Positions 37,760-48,294 of a DNA stretch of 64,000 bases are shown in pieces. The stretch's first letter is position 1. Each line of letters opens with the position of its first letter. Position numbers and translations under genes: made by a program. The notes under the pieces were generated by a model. That model was not told the origin of the DNA. It searched no databases and saw only the letters and a program-made list of their open reading frames with translations. This stretch comes from JANQSS01 sp965249735 (GTDB lineage Bacteria > Bacteroidota > Bacteroidia > Chitinophagales > Saprospiraceae). Where the stretch lies: positions 744,001 to 808,000 of the forward strand of contig CBDFMS010000025.1 in the NCBI GenBank assembly GCA_965249735.1, in the 5' to 3' direction.

Positions 37760-40700
37760 GTGACCTGTACGATAACTGGAAGTGACGATGCAAGCTGTAA
37801 TGGTTATGCAGATGGCACGATCAGTGTACTTGCGGGCGGAGGCACGGGACCATATGTGTATGACGATGGAAGTACGACGAATACAGACGGATCATTTACA
37901 GGCCTGGCGGCCGGTACATACAACATCACGATAACGGATGCGAATGGCTGTACGACGACCTGCGATGATGTGTTAATTGGGGAACCACAATCATTGACAT
38001 GCACGATCAATTCAAGTTCCGATGCAAGCTGTAATGGTTATGCAGATGGCACGATCAGTGTACTTGCCGGCGGAGGCACGGGACCATATGTGTATGACGA
38101 TGGAAGTACGACGAATACCGACGGATCATTTACAGGCCTGGCGGCCGGTACATACAGCATCACGATAACAGATGCGAATGGCTGTACGACGACCTGCGAT
38201 GATGTGATCATAGGTGAACCTGATGCAGTGACTTGTACGATAACTGGAAGTGACGATGCAAGCTGTAATGGTTATGCAGATGGCACGATCAGTGTACTTG
38301 CGGGCGGAGGCACGGGACCATATGTGTATGACGATGGAAGTACGACGAATACAGACGGATCATTTACAGGCCTGGCGGCCGGTACCTACAGCATCACGAT
38401 AACGGATGCGAATGGCTGTACGACGACCTGCGATGATGTGATCATAGGTGAGCCTGATGCAGTGACCTGTACGATAACTGGAAGTGACGATGCAAGCTGT
38501 AATGGTTATGCAGATGGCACGATCAGTGTAAGTGCAGGTGGCGGAACGGGACCATATGTGTATGACGATGGAAGTACGACGAATACAGACGGATCATTTA
38601 CAGGCTTAGCGGCCGGAAGCTACAGTATCACAATAACGGATGCGAATGGCTGTACGACGACCTGCGATGATGTGTTGATTGGTGAACCACAAGCATTGAC
38701 ATGTACGATCAATTCAAGTTCAGATGCAAGCTGTAATGGTTATGCAGATGGCACGATCAGTGTAAGTGCAGGTGGCGGAACGGGACCATATGTGTATGAC
38801 GATGGAAGTACGACGAATACAGACGGATCATTTACAGGCTTAGCGGCCGGTACATACAGCATCACGATAACGGATGCGAATGGCTGTACGACGACATGTG
38901 ATGATGTGTTGATTGGCGAACCACAAGCATTGACATGTACGATAACTGGAAGTGAAGATGTAAGCTGTAATGGCTATGCAGATGGCACGATCAGTGTAAG
39001 TGCAGGTGGTGGCACGAGCCCATATGTCTATGACGATGGCAATACAACAAATACGGACGGATCATTCATTGGCTTGGCGGCTGGCAGCTACAGCATCACG
39101 ATTACGGATGCGAATGGTTGTACGACAACATGTGATGATGTGTTGATCGGTGAACCACAAGCATTGACATGTACGATAACAGGAAGTGAAGATGTAAGCT
39201 GTAATGGCTATGCAGATGGCACGATCAGTGTAAGTGCAGGTGGTGGCACGAGCCCATATGTCTATGACGATGGCAATACGACAAATACGGACGGATCATT
39301 TACAGGCTTGGCGGCCGGTACATACAGCATCACGATAACGGATGCGAATGGCTGTACGACGACATGTGATGATGTGTTGATCGGTGAACCACAAGCATTG
39401 ACATGTACGATAACAGGAAGTGAAGATGTAAGCTGTAATGGCTATGCAGATGGCACGATCAGTGTAAGTGCAGGTGGTGGCACGAGCCCATATGTCTATG
39501 ACGATGGCAATACAACAAATACGGACGGATCATTTACAGGCTTGGCGGCAGGCAGCTACAGCATCACGATAACGGATGCGAATGGCTGTACGACGAGGTG
39601 CGATGATGTATTAATCGGTGAACCACAAGCATTGACATGCACGATAACAGGAAGTGAGGATGTAAGCTGTAATGGCTATGCAGATGGCACGATCAGTGTA
39701 AGTGCAGGTGGTGGCACGAGCCCATATGTCTATGACGATGGCAATACGACAAATACGGACGGATCATTTACAGGCTTGGCGGCCGGTACATACAGCATCA
39801 CGATAACGGATGCGAATGGCTGTACGACGACATGTGATGATGTGTTGATCGGCGAACCACAAGCATTGACATGTACGATAACTGGAAGTGAAGATGTAAG
39901 CTGTAATGGCTATGCAGATGGCTCGATCAGTGTAAGTGCAGGTGGTGGCACGAGCCCATATGTCTATGACGATGGCAATACAACAAATACGGACGGATCA
40001 TTTACAGGCTTGGCGGCCGGTACATACAGCATCACAATTACGGATGCGAATGGCTGTACGACGACGTGTGATGATGTGTTAATTGGCGAACCACAAGCAT
40101 TGACATGCACGATAACTGGAAGTGAAGATGTAAGCTGTAATGGCTATGCAGATGGCTCAATCAGTGTAAGTGCTGGCGGCGGAACTGGACCATATGTCTA
40201 TGACGATGGCAGTACAACAAATACGGACGGATCATTCATTGGCTTGGCGGCAGGCAGCTACAGCATCACGATTACGGATGCGAATGGTTGTACGACAACA
40301 TGTGATGATGTGTTGATCGGTGAACCACAAGCATTGACATGTACGATAACAGGAAGTGAAGATGTAAGCTGTCATGGCTATGCAGATGGCACGATCAGTG
40401 TAAGTGCAGGTGGTGGCACGAGCCCATATGTCTATGACGATGGAAGTACGACAAATACGGACGGATCATTTACAGGATTAGCGGCCGGAAGCTACAGCAT
40501 CACGATAACGGATGCGAATGGCTGTACGACGACCTGTGATGATGTGTTAATTGGGGAACCACAAGCATTGACATGTACGATCAATTCAAGTTCAGATGCA
40601 AGCTGTAATGGTTATGCAGATGGCACGATCAGTGTAAGTGCAGGTGGCGGAACGGGACCATATGTGTATGACGATGGAAGTACGACGAATACAGACGGAT

Positions 40701-43700
40701 CATTTACAGGCTTAGCGGCCGGAAGCTACAGTATCACAATAACGGATGCGAATGGCTGTACGACGACCTGTGATGATGTGTTAATCGGTGAACCACAAGC
40801 ATTGACATGTACGATCAATTCAAGTTCAGATGCTAGCTGTAATGGTTATGCAGATGGCACGATCAGTGTAAGTGCAGGTGGCGGAACGGGACCATATGTG
40901 TATGACGATGGAAGTACGACGAATACAGACGGATCATTTACAGGCTTAGCGGCCGGAAGCTACAGCATCACAATAACGGATGCGAATGGCTGTACGACGA
41001 CCTGTGATGATGTGTTAATTGGGGAACCACAAGCATTGACATGTACGATCAATTCAAGTTCAGATGCAAGCTGTAATGGTTATGCAGATGGCACGATCAG
41101 TGTAAGTGCAGGTGGCGGAACGGGACCATATGTGTATGACGATGGAAGTACGACGAATACAGACGGATCATTTACAGGCTTAGCGGCCGGAAGCTACAGC
41201 ATCACAATAACGGATGCGAATGGCTGTACGACGACCTGTGATGATGTGTTAATTGGGGAACCACAAGCATTGACATGTACGATCAATTCAAGTTCAGATG
41301 CAAGCTGTAATGGTTATGCAGATGGCACGATCAGTGTAAGTGCAGGTGGCGGAACGGGACCATATGTGTATGACGATGGAAGTACGACGAATACAGACGG
41401 ATCATTTACAGGCTTAGCGGCCGGAAGCTACAGCATCACAATAACGGATGCGAATGGCTGTACGACGACCTGTGATGATGTGTTAATTGGGGAACCACAA
41501 GCATTGACATGTACGATCAATTCAAGTTCAGATGCAAGCTGTAATGGTTATGCAGATGGCACGATCAGTGTAAGTGCAGGTGGCGGAACGGGACCATATG
41601 TGTATGACGATGGAAGTACGACGAATACAGACGGATCATTTACAGGCTTAGCGGCCGGAAGCTACAGTATCACAATAACGGATGCGAATGGCTGTACGAC
41701 GACCTGTGATGATGTGTTAATCGGTGAACCACAAGCATTGACATGTACGATCAATTCAAGTTCAGATGCAAGCTGTAATGGTTATGCAGATGGCACGATC
41801 AGTGTAAGTGCAGGTGGCGGAACGGGACCATATGTGTATGACGATGGAAGTACGACAAATACAGACGGATCATTTATAGGATTAGCGGCCGGAAGCTACA
41901 GCATCACAATAACGGATGCGAATGGCTGTACGACGACCTGTGATGATGTGTTAATTGGTGAACCACAAGCATTGACATGCACGATCAATTCAAGTTCAGA
42001 TGCAAGCTGTAATGGTTATGCAGATGGCACGATCAGTGTAAGTGCAGGTGGCGGAACGGGACCATATGTGTATGACGATGGAAGTACGACGAATACAGAC
42101 GGATCATTTATAGGATTAGCGGCCGGAAGCTACAGCATCACAATAACGGATGCGAATGGCTGTACGACGACCTGTGATGATGTGTTAATTGGTGAACCAC
42201 AAGCATTGACATGCACGATCAATTCAAGTTCAGATGCAAGCTGTAATGGTTATGCAGATGGCACGATCAGTGTAAGTGCAGGTGGCGGAACTGGACCATA
42301 TGTGTATGACGATGGAAGTACGACGAATACAGACGGATCATTTACAGGCTTGGCGGCTGGAAGCTACAGCATCACGATAACGGATGCGAATGGCTGTACG
42401 ACGACCTGTGATGATGTGTTGATTGGGGAACCACAATCATTGACATGTACGATCAATTCAAGTTCAGATGCAAGCTGTAATGGTTATGCAGATGGCACGA
42501 TCAGTGTAAGTGCAGGTGGCGGAACGGGACCATATGTGTATGACGATGGAAGTACGACGAATACAGACGGATCATTTACAGGCTTAGCGGCCGGAAGCTA
42601 CAGTATCACAATAACGGATGCGAATGGCTGTACGACGACCTGTGATGATGTGTTAATCGGTGAACCACAAGCATTGACATGTACGATCAATTCAAGTTCA
42701 GATGCAAGCTGTAATGGTTATGCAGATGGCACGATCAGTGTAAGTGCAGGTGGCGGAACGGGACCATATGTGTATGACGATGGAAGTACGACAAATACAG
42801 ACGGATCATTTACAGGCTTAGCGGCCGGAAGCTACAGCATCACAATAACGGATGCGAATGGCTGTACGACGACCTGTGATGATGTGTTGATTGGTGAACC
42901 ACAATCATTGACATGTACGATCAATTCAAGTTCAGATGCAAGCTGTAATGGTTATGCAGATGGCACGATCAGTGTAAGTGCAGGTGGCGGAACGGGACCA
43001 TATGTGTATGACGATGGAAGTACGACGAATACAGACGGATCATTTACAGGCTTAGCGGCCGGAAGCTACAGCATCACAATAACGGATGCGAATGGCTGTA
43101 CGACGACCTGTGATGATGTGTTGATTGGTGAACCACAATCATTGACATGCACGATCAATTCAAGTTCAGATGCAAGCTGTAATGGTTATGCAGATGGCGC
43201 GATCAGTGTAAGTGCAGGTGGCGGAACGGGACCATATGTGTATGACGATGGAAGTACGACGAATACAGACGGATCATTTACAGGCTTAGCGGCCGGAAGC
43301 TACAGCATCACAATAACGGATGCGAATGGCTGTACGACGACCTGTGATGATGTGTTAATTGGGGAACCACAAGCATTGACATGTACGATCAATTCAAGTT
43401 CAGATGCAAGCTGTAATGGTTATGCAGATGGCACGATCAGTGTAAGTGCAGGTGGCGGAACGGGACCATATGTGTATGACGATGGAAGTACGACGAATAC
43501 AGACGGATCATTTACAGGCTTAGCGGCCGGAAGCTACAGCATCACGATAACGGATGCGAATGGCTGTACGACGACCTGTGATGATGTGTTAATTGGGGAA
43601 CCACAATCATTGACATGTACGATCAATTCAAGTTCAGATGCAAGCTGTAATGGTTATGCAGATGGCACGATCAGTGTAAGTGCAGGTGGCGGAACGGGAC

Positions 43701-46700
43701 CATATGTGTATGACGATGGAAGTACGACGAATACAGACGGATCATTTACAGGCTTAGCGGCCGGAAGCTACAGCATCACAATAACGGATGCGAATGGCTG
43801 TACGACGACCTGTGATGATGTGTTAATTGGGGAACCACAAGCATTGACATGTACGATCAATTCAAGTTCAGATGCAAGCTGTAATGGTTATGCAGATGGC
43901 ACGATCAGTGTAAGTGCAGGTGGCGGAACGGGACCATATGTGTATGACGATGGAAGTACGACGAATACAGACGGATCATTTACAGGCTTAGCGGCCGGAA
44001 GCTACAGCATCACAATAACGGATGCGAATGGCTGTACGACGACCTGTGATGATGTGTTAATTGGGGAACCACAAGCATTGACATGTACGATCAATTCAAG
44101 TTCAGATGCAAGCTGTAATGGTTATGCAGATGGCACGATCAGTGTAAGTGCAGGTGGCGGAACGGGACCATATGTGTATGACGATGGCAATACGACAAAT
44201 ACGGACGGATCATTTACAGGCTTGGCGGCCGGTACATACAGCATCACGATAACGGATGCGAATGGCTGTACGACGACATGTGATGATGTGTTGATCGGCG
44301 AACCACAAGCATTGACATGTACGATCAATTCAAGTTCAGATGCAAGCTGTAATGGTTATGCAGATGGCACGATCAGTGTAAGTGCAGGTGGCGGAACGGG
44401 ACCATATGTGTATGACGATGGCAATACGACAAATACGGACGGATCATTTACAGGCTTGGCGGCCGGTACATACAGCATCACGATAACGGATGCGAATGGC
44501 TGTACGACGACCTGTGATGATGTGTTAATTGGTGAACCACAAGCATTGACATGCACGATCAATTCAAGTTCAGATGCAAGCTGTAATGGTTATGCAGATG
44601 GCACGATCAGTGTAAGTGCAGGTGGCGGAACGGGACCATATGTCTATGACGATGGCAATACAACAAATACGGACGGATCATTTATAGGATTAGCGGCCGG
44701 AAGCTACAGCATCACAATAACGGATGCGAATGGCTGTACGACGACCTGTGATGATGTGTTAATTGGTGAACCACAAGCATTGACATGCACGATCAATTCA
44801 AGTTCAGATGCAAGCTGTAATGGTTATGCAGATGGCACGATCAGTGTAAGTGCAGGTGGTGGCACGAGCCCATATGTCTATGACGATGGCAATACAACAA
44901 ATACGGACGGATCATTTACAGGCTTGGCGGCCGGTACATACAGCATCACAATTACGGATGCGAATGGCTGTACGACGACGTGTGATGATGTGTTAATCGG
45001 TGAACCACAAGCATTGACATGTACGATCAATTCAAGTTCAGATGCAAGCTGTAATGGTTATGCAGATGGCACGATCAGTGTAAGTGCAGGTGGCGGAACG
45101 GGACCATATGTGTATGACGATGGAAGTACGACAAATACAGACGGATCATTTATAGGATTAGCGGCCGGAAGCTACAGCATCACAATAACGGATGCGAATG
45201 GCTGTACGACGACCTGTGATGATGTGTTAATTGGTGAACCACAAGCATTGACATGCACGATCAATTCAAGTTCAGATGCAAGCTGTAATGGTTATGCAGA
45301 TGGCACGATCAGTGTAAGTGCAGGTGGCGGAACGGGACCATATGTGTATGACGATGGAAGTACGACGAATACAGACGGATCATTTATAGGATTAGCGGCC
45401 GGAAGCTACAGCATCACAATAACGGATGCGAATGGCTGTACGACGACCTGTGATGATGTGTTGATTGGGGAACCACAAGCATTGACATGTACGATCAATT
45501 CAAGTTCAGATGCAAGCTGTAATGGTTATGCAGATGGCACGATCAGTGTAAGTGCAGGTGGCGGAACGGGACCATATGTGTATGACGATGGAAGTACGAC
45601 GAATACAGACGGATCATTTACAGGCTTAGCGGCCGGAAGCTACAGCATCACAATAACGGATGCGAATGGCTGTACGACGACCTGTGATGATGTGTTGATT
45701 GGTGAACCACAATCATTGACATGCACGATCAATTCAAGTTCAGATGCAAGCTGTAATGGTTATGCAGATGGCGCGATCAGTGTAAGTGCAGGTGGCGGAA
45801 CGGGACCATATGTGTATGACGATGGCAGTACAACGAATACAGACGGATCATTTACAGGCTTAGCGGCCGGAAGCTACAGCATCACGATAACGGATGCGAA
45901 TGGCTGTACGACGACCTGTGATGATGTGTTAATTGGGGAACCACAAGCATTGACATGTACGATCAATTCAAGTTCAGATGCAAGCTGTAATGGTTATGCA
46001 GATGGCACGATCAGTGTAAGTGCAGGTGGCGGAACGGGACCATATGTGTATGACGATGGAAGTACGACGAATACAGACGGATCATTTACAGGCTTAGCGG
46101 CCGGAAGCTACAGCATCACAATAACGGATGCGAATGGCTGTACGACGACCTGTGATGATGTGTTAATTGGGGAACCACAAGCATTGACATGTACGATCAA
46201 TTCAAGTTCAGATGCAAGCTGTAATGGTTATGCAGATGGCACGATCAGTGTAAGTGCAGGTGGCGGAACGGGACCATATGTCTATGACGATGGCAGTACA
46301 ACGAATACAGACGGATCATTTACAGGCTTAGCGGCCGGAAGCTACAGCATCACAATAACGGATGCGAATGGCTGTACGACGACCTGTGATGATGTGTTAA
46401 TTGGGGAACCACAAGCATTGACATGTACGATCAATTCAAGTTCAGATGCAAGCTGTAATGGTTATGCAGATGGCACGATCAGTGTAAGTGCAGGTGGCGG
46501 AACGGGACCATATGTGTATGACGATGGAAGTACGACGAATACAGACGGATCATTTACAGGCTTAGCGGCCGGAAGCTACAGCATCACAATAACGGATGCG
46601 AATGGCTGTACGACGACCTGTGATGATGTGTTAATTGGGGAACCACAAGCATTGACATGTACGATCAATTCAAGTTCAGATGCAAGCTGTAATGGTTATG

Positions 46701-47305
46701 CAGATGGCACGATCAGTGTAAGTGCAGGTGGCGGAACGGGACCATATGTGTATGACGATGGCAATACGACAAATACGGACGGATCATTTACAGGCTTGGC
46801 GGCCGGTACATACAGCATCACGATAACGGATGCGAATGGCTGTACGACGACCTGTGATGATGTGTTAATTGGTGAACCACAAGCATTGACATGCACGATC
46901 AATTCAAGTTCAGATGCAAGCTGTAATGGTTATGCAGATGGCACGATCAGTGTAAGTGCAGGTGGCGGAACGGGACCATATGTCTATGACGATGGCAGTA
47001 CAACGAATACAGACGGATCATTCATTGGCTTGGCGGCCGGAAGCTACAGCATCACGATAACGGATGCGAATGGTTGTACGACGACCTGTGATGATGTGTT
47101 GATCGGAGAACCACAAGCATTGACATGTACGATAACAGGAAGTGAAGATGTTAGCTGTAATGGTTACGCAGATGGTTCAATCAGTGTACTTGCCGGCGAA
47201 TACCGAATGGTGGAACGGGACCATATGTGTATGACGATGGCAATACAACGAATACCGATGGATCATTCATTGGCTTGGCGGCAGGCAGCTACAGCATCAC
47301 GATAA
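37760..47305 (+). CDS. Giant SprB-repeat adhesin, middle segment
   Basis: Continuation of the 17745 gene in another frame. The coding frame really extends from ~37,645, and the ATG at 37760 lies inside a repeat (AVTC), so it is not a start. It holds ~40 SprB units: SDDASC/SSSDASCNGYADG (to ~38,940), SEDVSCNGYADG with GGGTSPYV (~38,940-40,560), a long SSSDASCNGYADG block (~40,560-47,130), then SEDVSC. Each unit keeps the four cysteines and the SITITDANGCTTTC strand. Recurring one-base alternatives (T/I in GSFTG/GSFIG, T/S in AAGTY/AAGSY, A/S in EPQAL/EPQSL) are shuffled among units. Near 47,197 an 11-nt insertion (gaataccgaat) shifts the frame, so residues after ~3145 of this open frame (ending AWRQAATASR) are out-of-frame nonsense. 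Confidence 0.8.
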   Translation: MTCTITGSDDASCNGYADGTISVLAGGGTGPYVYDDGSTTNTDGSFTGLAAGTYNITITDANGCTTTCDDVLIGEPQSLTCTINSSSDASCNGYADGTISVLAGGGTGPYVYDDGSTTNTDGSFTGLAAGTYSITITDANGCTTTCDDVIIGEPDAVTCTITGSDDASCNGYADGTISVLAGGGTGPYVYDDGSTTNTDGSFTGLAAGTYSITITDANGCTTTCDDVIIGEPDAVTCTITGSDDASCNGYADGTISVSAGGGTGPYVYDDGSTTNTDGSFTGLAAGSYSITITDANGCTTTCDDVLIGEPQALTCTINSSSDASCNGYADGTISVSAGGGTGPYVYDDGSTTNTDGSFTGLAAGTYSITITDANGCTTTCDDVLIGEPQALTCTITGSEDVSCNGYADGTISVSAGGGTSPYVYDDGNTTNTDGSFIGLAAGSYSITITDANGCTTTCDDVLIGEPQALTCTITGSEDVSCNGYADGTISVSAGGGTSPYVYDDGNTTNTDGSFTGLAAGTYSITITDANGCTTTCDDVLIGEPQALTCTITGSEDVSCNGYADGTISVSAGGGTSPYVYDDGNTTNTDGSFTGLAAGSYSITITDANGCTTRCDDVLIGEPQALTCTITGSEDVSCNGYADGTISVSAGGGTSPYVYDDGNTTNTDGSFTGLAAGTYSITITDANGCTTTCDDVLIGEPQALTCTITGSEDVSCNGYADGSISVSAGGGTSPYVYDDGNTTNTDGSFTGLAAGTYSITITDANGCTTTCDDVLIGEPQALTCTITGSEDVSCNGYADGSISVSAGGGTGPYVYDDGSTTNTDGSFIGLAAGSYSITITDANGCTTTCDDVLIGEPQALTCTITGSEDVSCHGYADGTISVSAGGGTSPYVYDDGSTTNTDGSFTGLAAGSYSITITDANGCTTTCDDVLIGEPQALTCTINSSSDASCNGYADGTISVSAGGGTGPYVYDDGSTTNTDGSFTGLAAGSYSITITDANGCTTTCDDVLIGEPQALTCTINSSSDASCNGYADGTISVSAGGGTGPYVYDDGSTTNTDGSFTGLAAGSYSITITDANGCTTTCDDVLIGEPQALTCTINSSSDASCNGYADGTISVSAGGGTGPYVYDDGSTTNTDGSFTGLAAGSYSITITDANGCTTTCDDVLIGEPQALTCTINSSSDASCNGYADGTISVSAGGGTGPYVYDDGSTTNTDGSFTGLAAGSYSITITDANGCTTTCDDVLIGEPQALTCTINSSSDASCNGYADGTISVSAGGGTGPYVYDDGSTTNTDGSFTGLAAGSYSITITDANGCTTTCDDVLIGEPQALTCTINSSSDASCNGYADGTISVSAGGGTGPYVYDDGSTTNTDGSFIGLAAGSYSITITDANGCTTTCDDVLIGEPQALTCTINSSSDASCNGYADGTISVSAGGGTGPYVYDDGSTTNTDGSFIGLAAGSYSITITDANGCTTTCDDVLIGEPQALTCTINSSSDASCNGYADGTISVSAGGGTGPYVYDDGSTTNTDGSFTGLAAGSYSITITDANGCTTTCDDVLIGEPQSLTCTINSSSDASCNGYADGTISVSAGGGTGPYVYDDGSTTNTDGSFTGLAAGSYSITITDANGCTTTCDDVLIGEPQALTCTINSSSDASCNGYADGTISVSAGGGTGPYVYDDGSTTNTDGSFTGLAAGSYSITITDANGCTTTCDDVLIGEPQSLTCTINSSSDASCNGYADGTISVSAGGGTGPYVYDDGSTTNTDGSFTGLAAGSYSITITDANGCTTTCDDVLIGEPQSLTCTINSSSDASCNGYADGAISVSAGGGTGPYVYDDGSTTNTDGSFTGLAAGSYSITITDANGCTTTCDDVLIGEPQALTCTINSSSDASCNGYADGTISVSAGGGTGPYVYDDGSTTNTDGSFTGLAAGSYSITITDANGCTTTCDDVLIGEPQSLTCTINSSSDASCNGYADGTISVSAGGGTGPYVYDDGSTTNTDGSFTGLAAGSYSITITDANGCTTTCDDVLIGEPQALTCTINSSSDASCNGYADGTISVSAGGGTGPYVYDDGSTTNTDGSFTGLAAGSYSITITDANGCTTTCDDVLIGEPQALTCTINSSSDASCNGYADGTISVSAGGGTGPYVYDDGNTTNTDGSFTGLAAGTYSITITDANGCTTTCDDVLIGEPQALTCTINSSSDASCNGYADGTISVSAGGGTGPYVYDDGNTTNTDGSFTGLAAGTYSITITDANGCTTTCDDVLIGEPQALTCTINSSSDASCNGYADGTISVSAGGGTGPYVYDDGNTTNTDGSFIGLAAGSYSITITDANGCTTTCDDVLIGEPQALTCTINSSSDASCNGYADGTISVSAGGGTSPYVYDDGNTTNTDGSFTGLAAGTYSITITDANGCTTTCDDVLIGEPQALTCTINSSSDASCNGYADGTISVSAGGGTGPYVYDDGSTTNTDGSFIGLAAGSYSITITDANGCTTTCDDVLIGEPQALTCTINSSSDASCNGYADGTISVSAGGGTGPYVYDDGSTTNTDGSFIGLAAGSYSITITDANGCTTTCDDVLIGEPQALTCTINSSSDASCNGYADGTISVSAGGGTGPYVYDDGSTTNTDGSFTGLAAGSYSITITDANGCTTTCDDVLIGEPQSLTCTINSSSDASCNGYADGAISVSAGGGTGPYVYDDGSTTNTDGSFTGLAAGSYSITITDANGCTTTCDDVLIGEPQALTCTINSSSDASCNGYADGTISVSAGGGTGPYVYDDGSTTNTDGSFTGLAAGSYSITITDANGCTTTCDDVLIGEPQALTCTINSSSDASCNGYADGTISVSAGGGTGPYVYDDGSTTNTDGSFTGLAAGSYSITITDANGCTTTCDDVLIGEPQALTCTINSSSDASCNGYADGTISVSAGGGTGPYVYDDGSTTNTDGSFTGLAAGSYSITITDANGCTTTCDDVLIGEPQALTCTINSSSDASCNGYADGTISVSAGGGTGPYVYDDGNTTNTDGSFTGLAAGTYSITITDANGCTTTCDDVLIGEPQALTCTINSSSDASCNGYADGTISVSAGGGTGPYVYDDGSTTNTDGSFIGLAAGSYSITITDANGCTTTCDDVLIGEPQALTCTITGSEDVSCNGYADGSISVLAGEYRMVERDHMCMTMAIQRIPMDHSLAWRQAATASR

Positions 47306-48294
47306 CGGATGCGAATGGCTGTACGACGACATGTGATGATGTGTTGATCGGTGAACCACAGGCGTTGACATGTACGATAACAGGAAGTGAAGATGTTAGC
47401 TGTAATGGTTACGCAGATGGCACAATCAGTGTAAGTGCAGGTGGCGGAACGAGCCCGTATGTATATGACATTGGAGGTGGTATTACCAACGACGATGGAC
47501 AGTTTACGGGTCTGGCAGCCGGAAGCTACAGCATCACGATAACGGATGCGAATGGTTGTACGACGACATGTTCAGACGTCTTGATCACACAACCTGATGC
47601 ATTGACGTGCACAATAGATGGAAGTACGAATGAGACATGTAATGAATTTGACGATGGCACAATCAATGTAAGTGCTGGTGGCGGAACGAGCCCGTATGTA
47701 TATGACATTGGAGGTGGTATTACCAACGACGATGGACAGTTTACGGGTCTGGCAGCCGGCAGCTACAGCATCACGATAACAGATGCCAATGGTTGTACGA
47801 CGACATGTTCAGACGTCTTGATCACACAACCTGATGCATTGACGTGCACAATAGATGGAAGTACGAATGAGACATGTAATGAATTTGACGATGGCACAAT
47901 CAGTGTAAGTGCTGGTGGCGGAACGAGCCCGTATGTATATGACATTGGAGGTGGTATTACCAACGACGATGGACAGTTTACGGGTCTGGCAGCCGGCAGC
48001 TACAGCATCACGATAACAGATGCGAACGGTTGTACGACGACATGTTCAGACGTCTTGATCACACAACCTGATGCATTGACGTGCACAATAGATGGAAGTA
48101 CGAATGAGATATGTAATGAATTTGACGATGGCACAATCAGTGTAAGTGCAGGTGGCGGAACGAGCCCGTATGTATATGACATTGGAGGTGGTATTACCAA
48201 TGACGATGGACAGTTTACGGGTCTGGCAGCCGGCAGCTACAGCATCACGATAACAGTGCGAATGGTTGTACGACGACATGTTCAGACGTCTTGA
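47227..48294 (+). CDS. Giant SprB-repeat adhesin, short segment between two frame breaks
   Basis: Correct coding resumes at ~47,208 in a third frame and runs to ~48,254, where one missing base (ataacagtgcg in place of ataacagatgcg) breaks it. It carries 4-5 SprB units, including a switch from SEDVSCNGYADG to STNETCNEFDDG units with the longer IGGGITNDDGQFTG loop, as in the short genes at 12029-15521. The ATG at 47227 lies inside VYDDG and is not a start. The last ~13 residues (VRMVVRRHVQTS) are out of frame. Confidence 0.75.
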   Translation: MYDDGNTTNTDGSFIGLAAGSYSITITDANGCTTTCDDVLIGEPQALTCTITGSEDVSCNGYADGTISVSAGGGTSPYVYDIGGGITNDDGQFTGLAAGSYSITITDANGCTTTCSDVLITQPDALTCTIDGSTNETCNEFDDGTINVSAGGGTSPYVYDIGGGITNDDGQFTGLAAGSYSITITDANGCTTTCSDVLITQPDALTCTIDGSTNETCNEFDDGTISVSAGGGTSPYVYDIGGGITNDDGQFTGLAAGSYSITITDANGCTTTCSDVLITQPDALTCTIDGSTNEICNEFDDGTISVSAGGGTSPYVYDIGGGITNDDGQFTGLAAGSYSITITVRMVVRRHVQTS

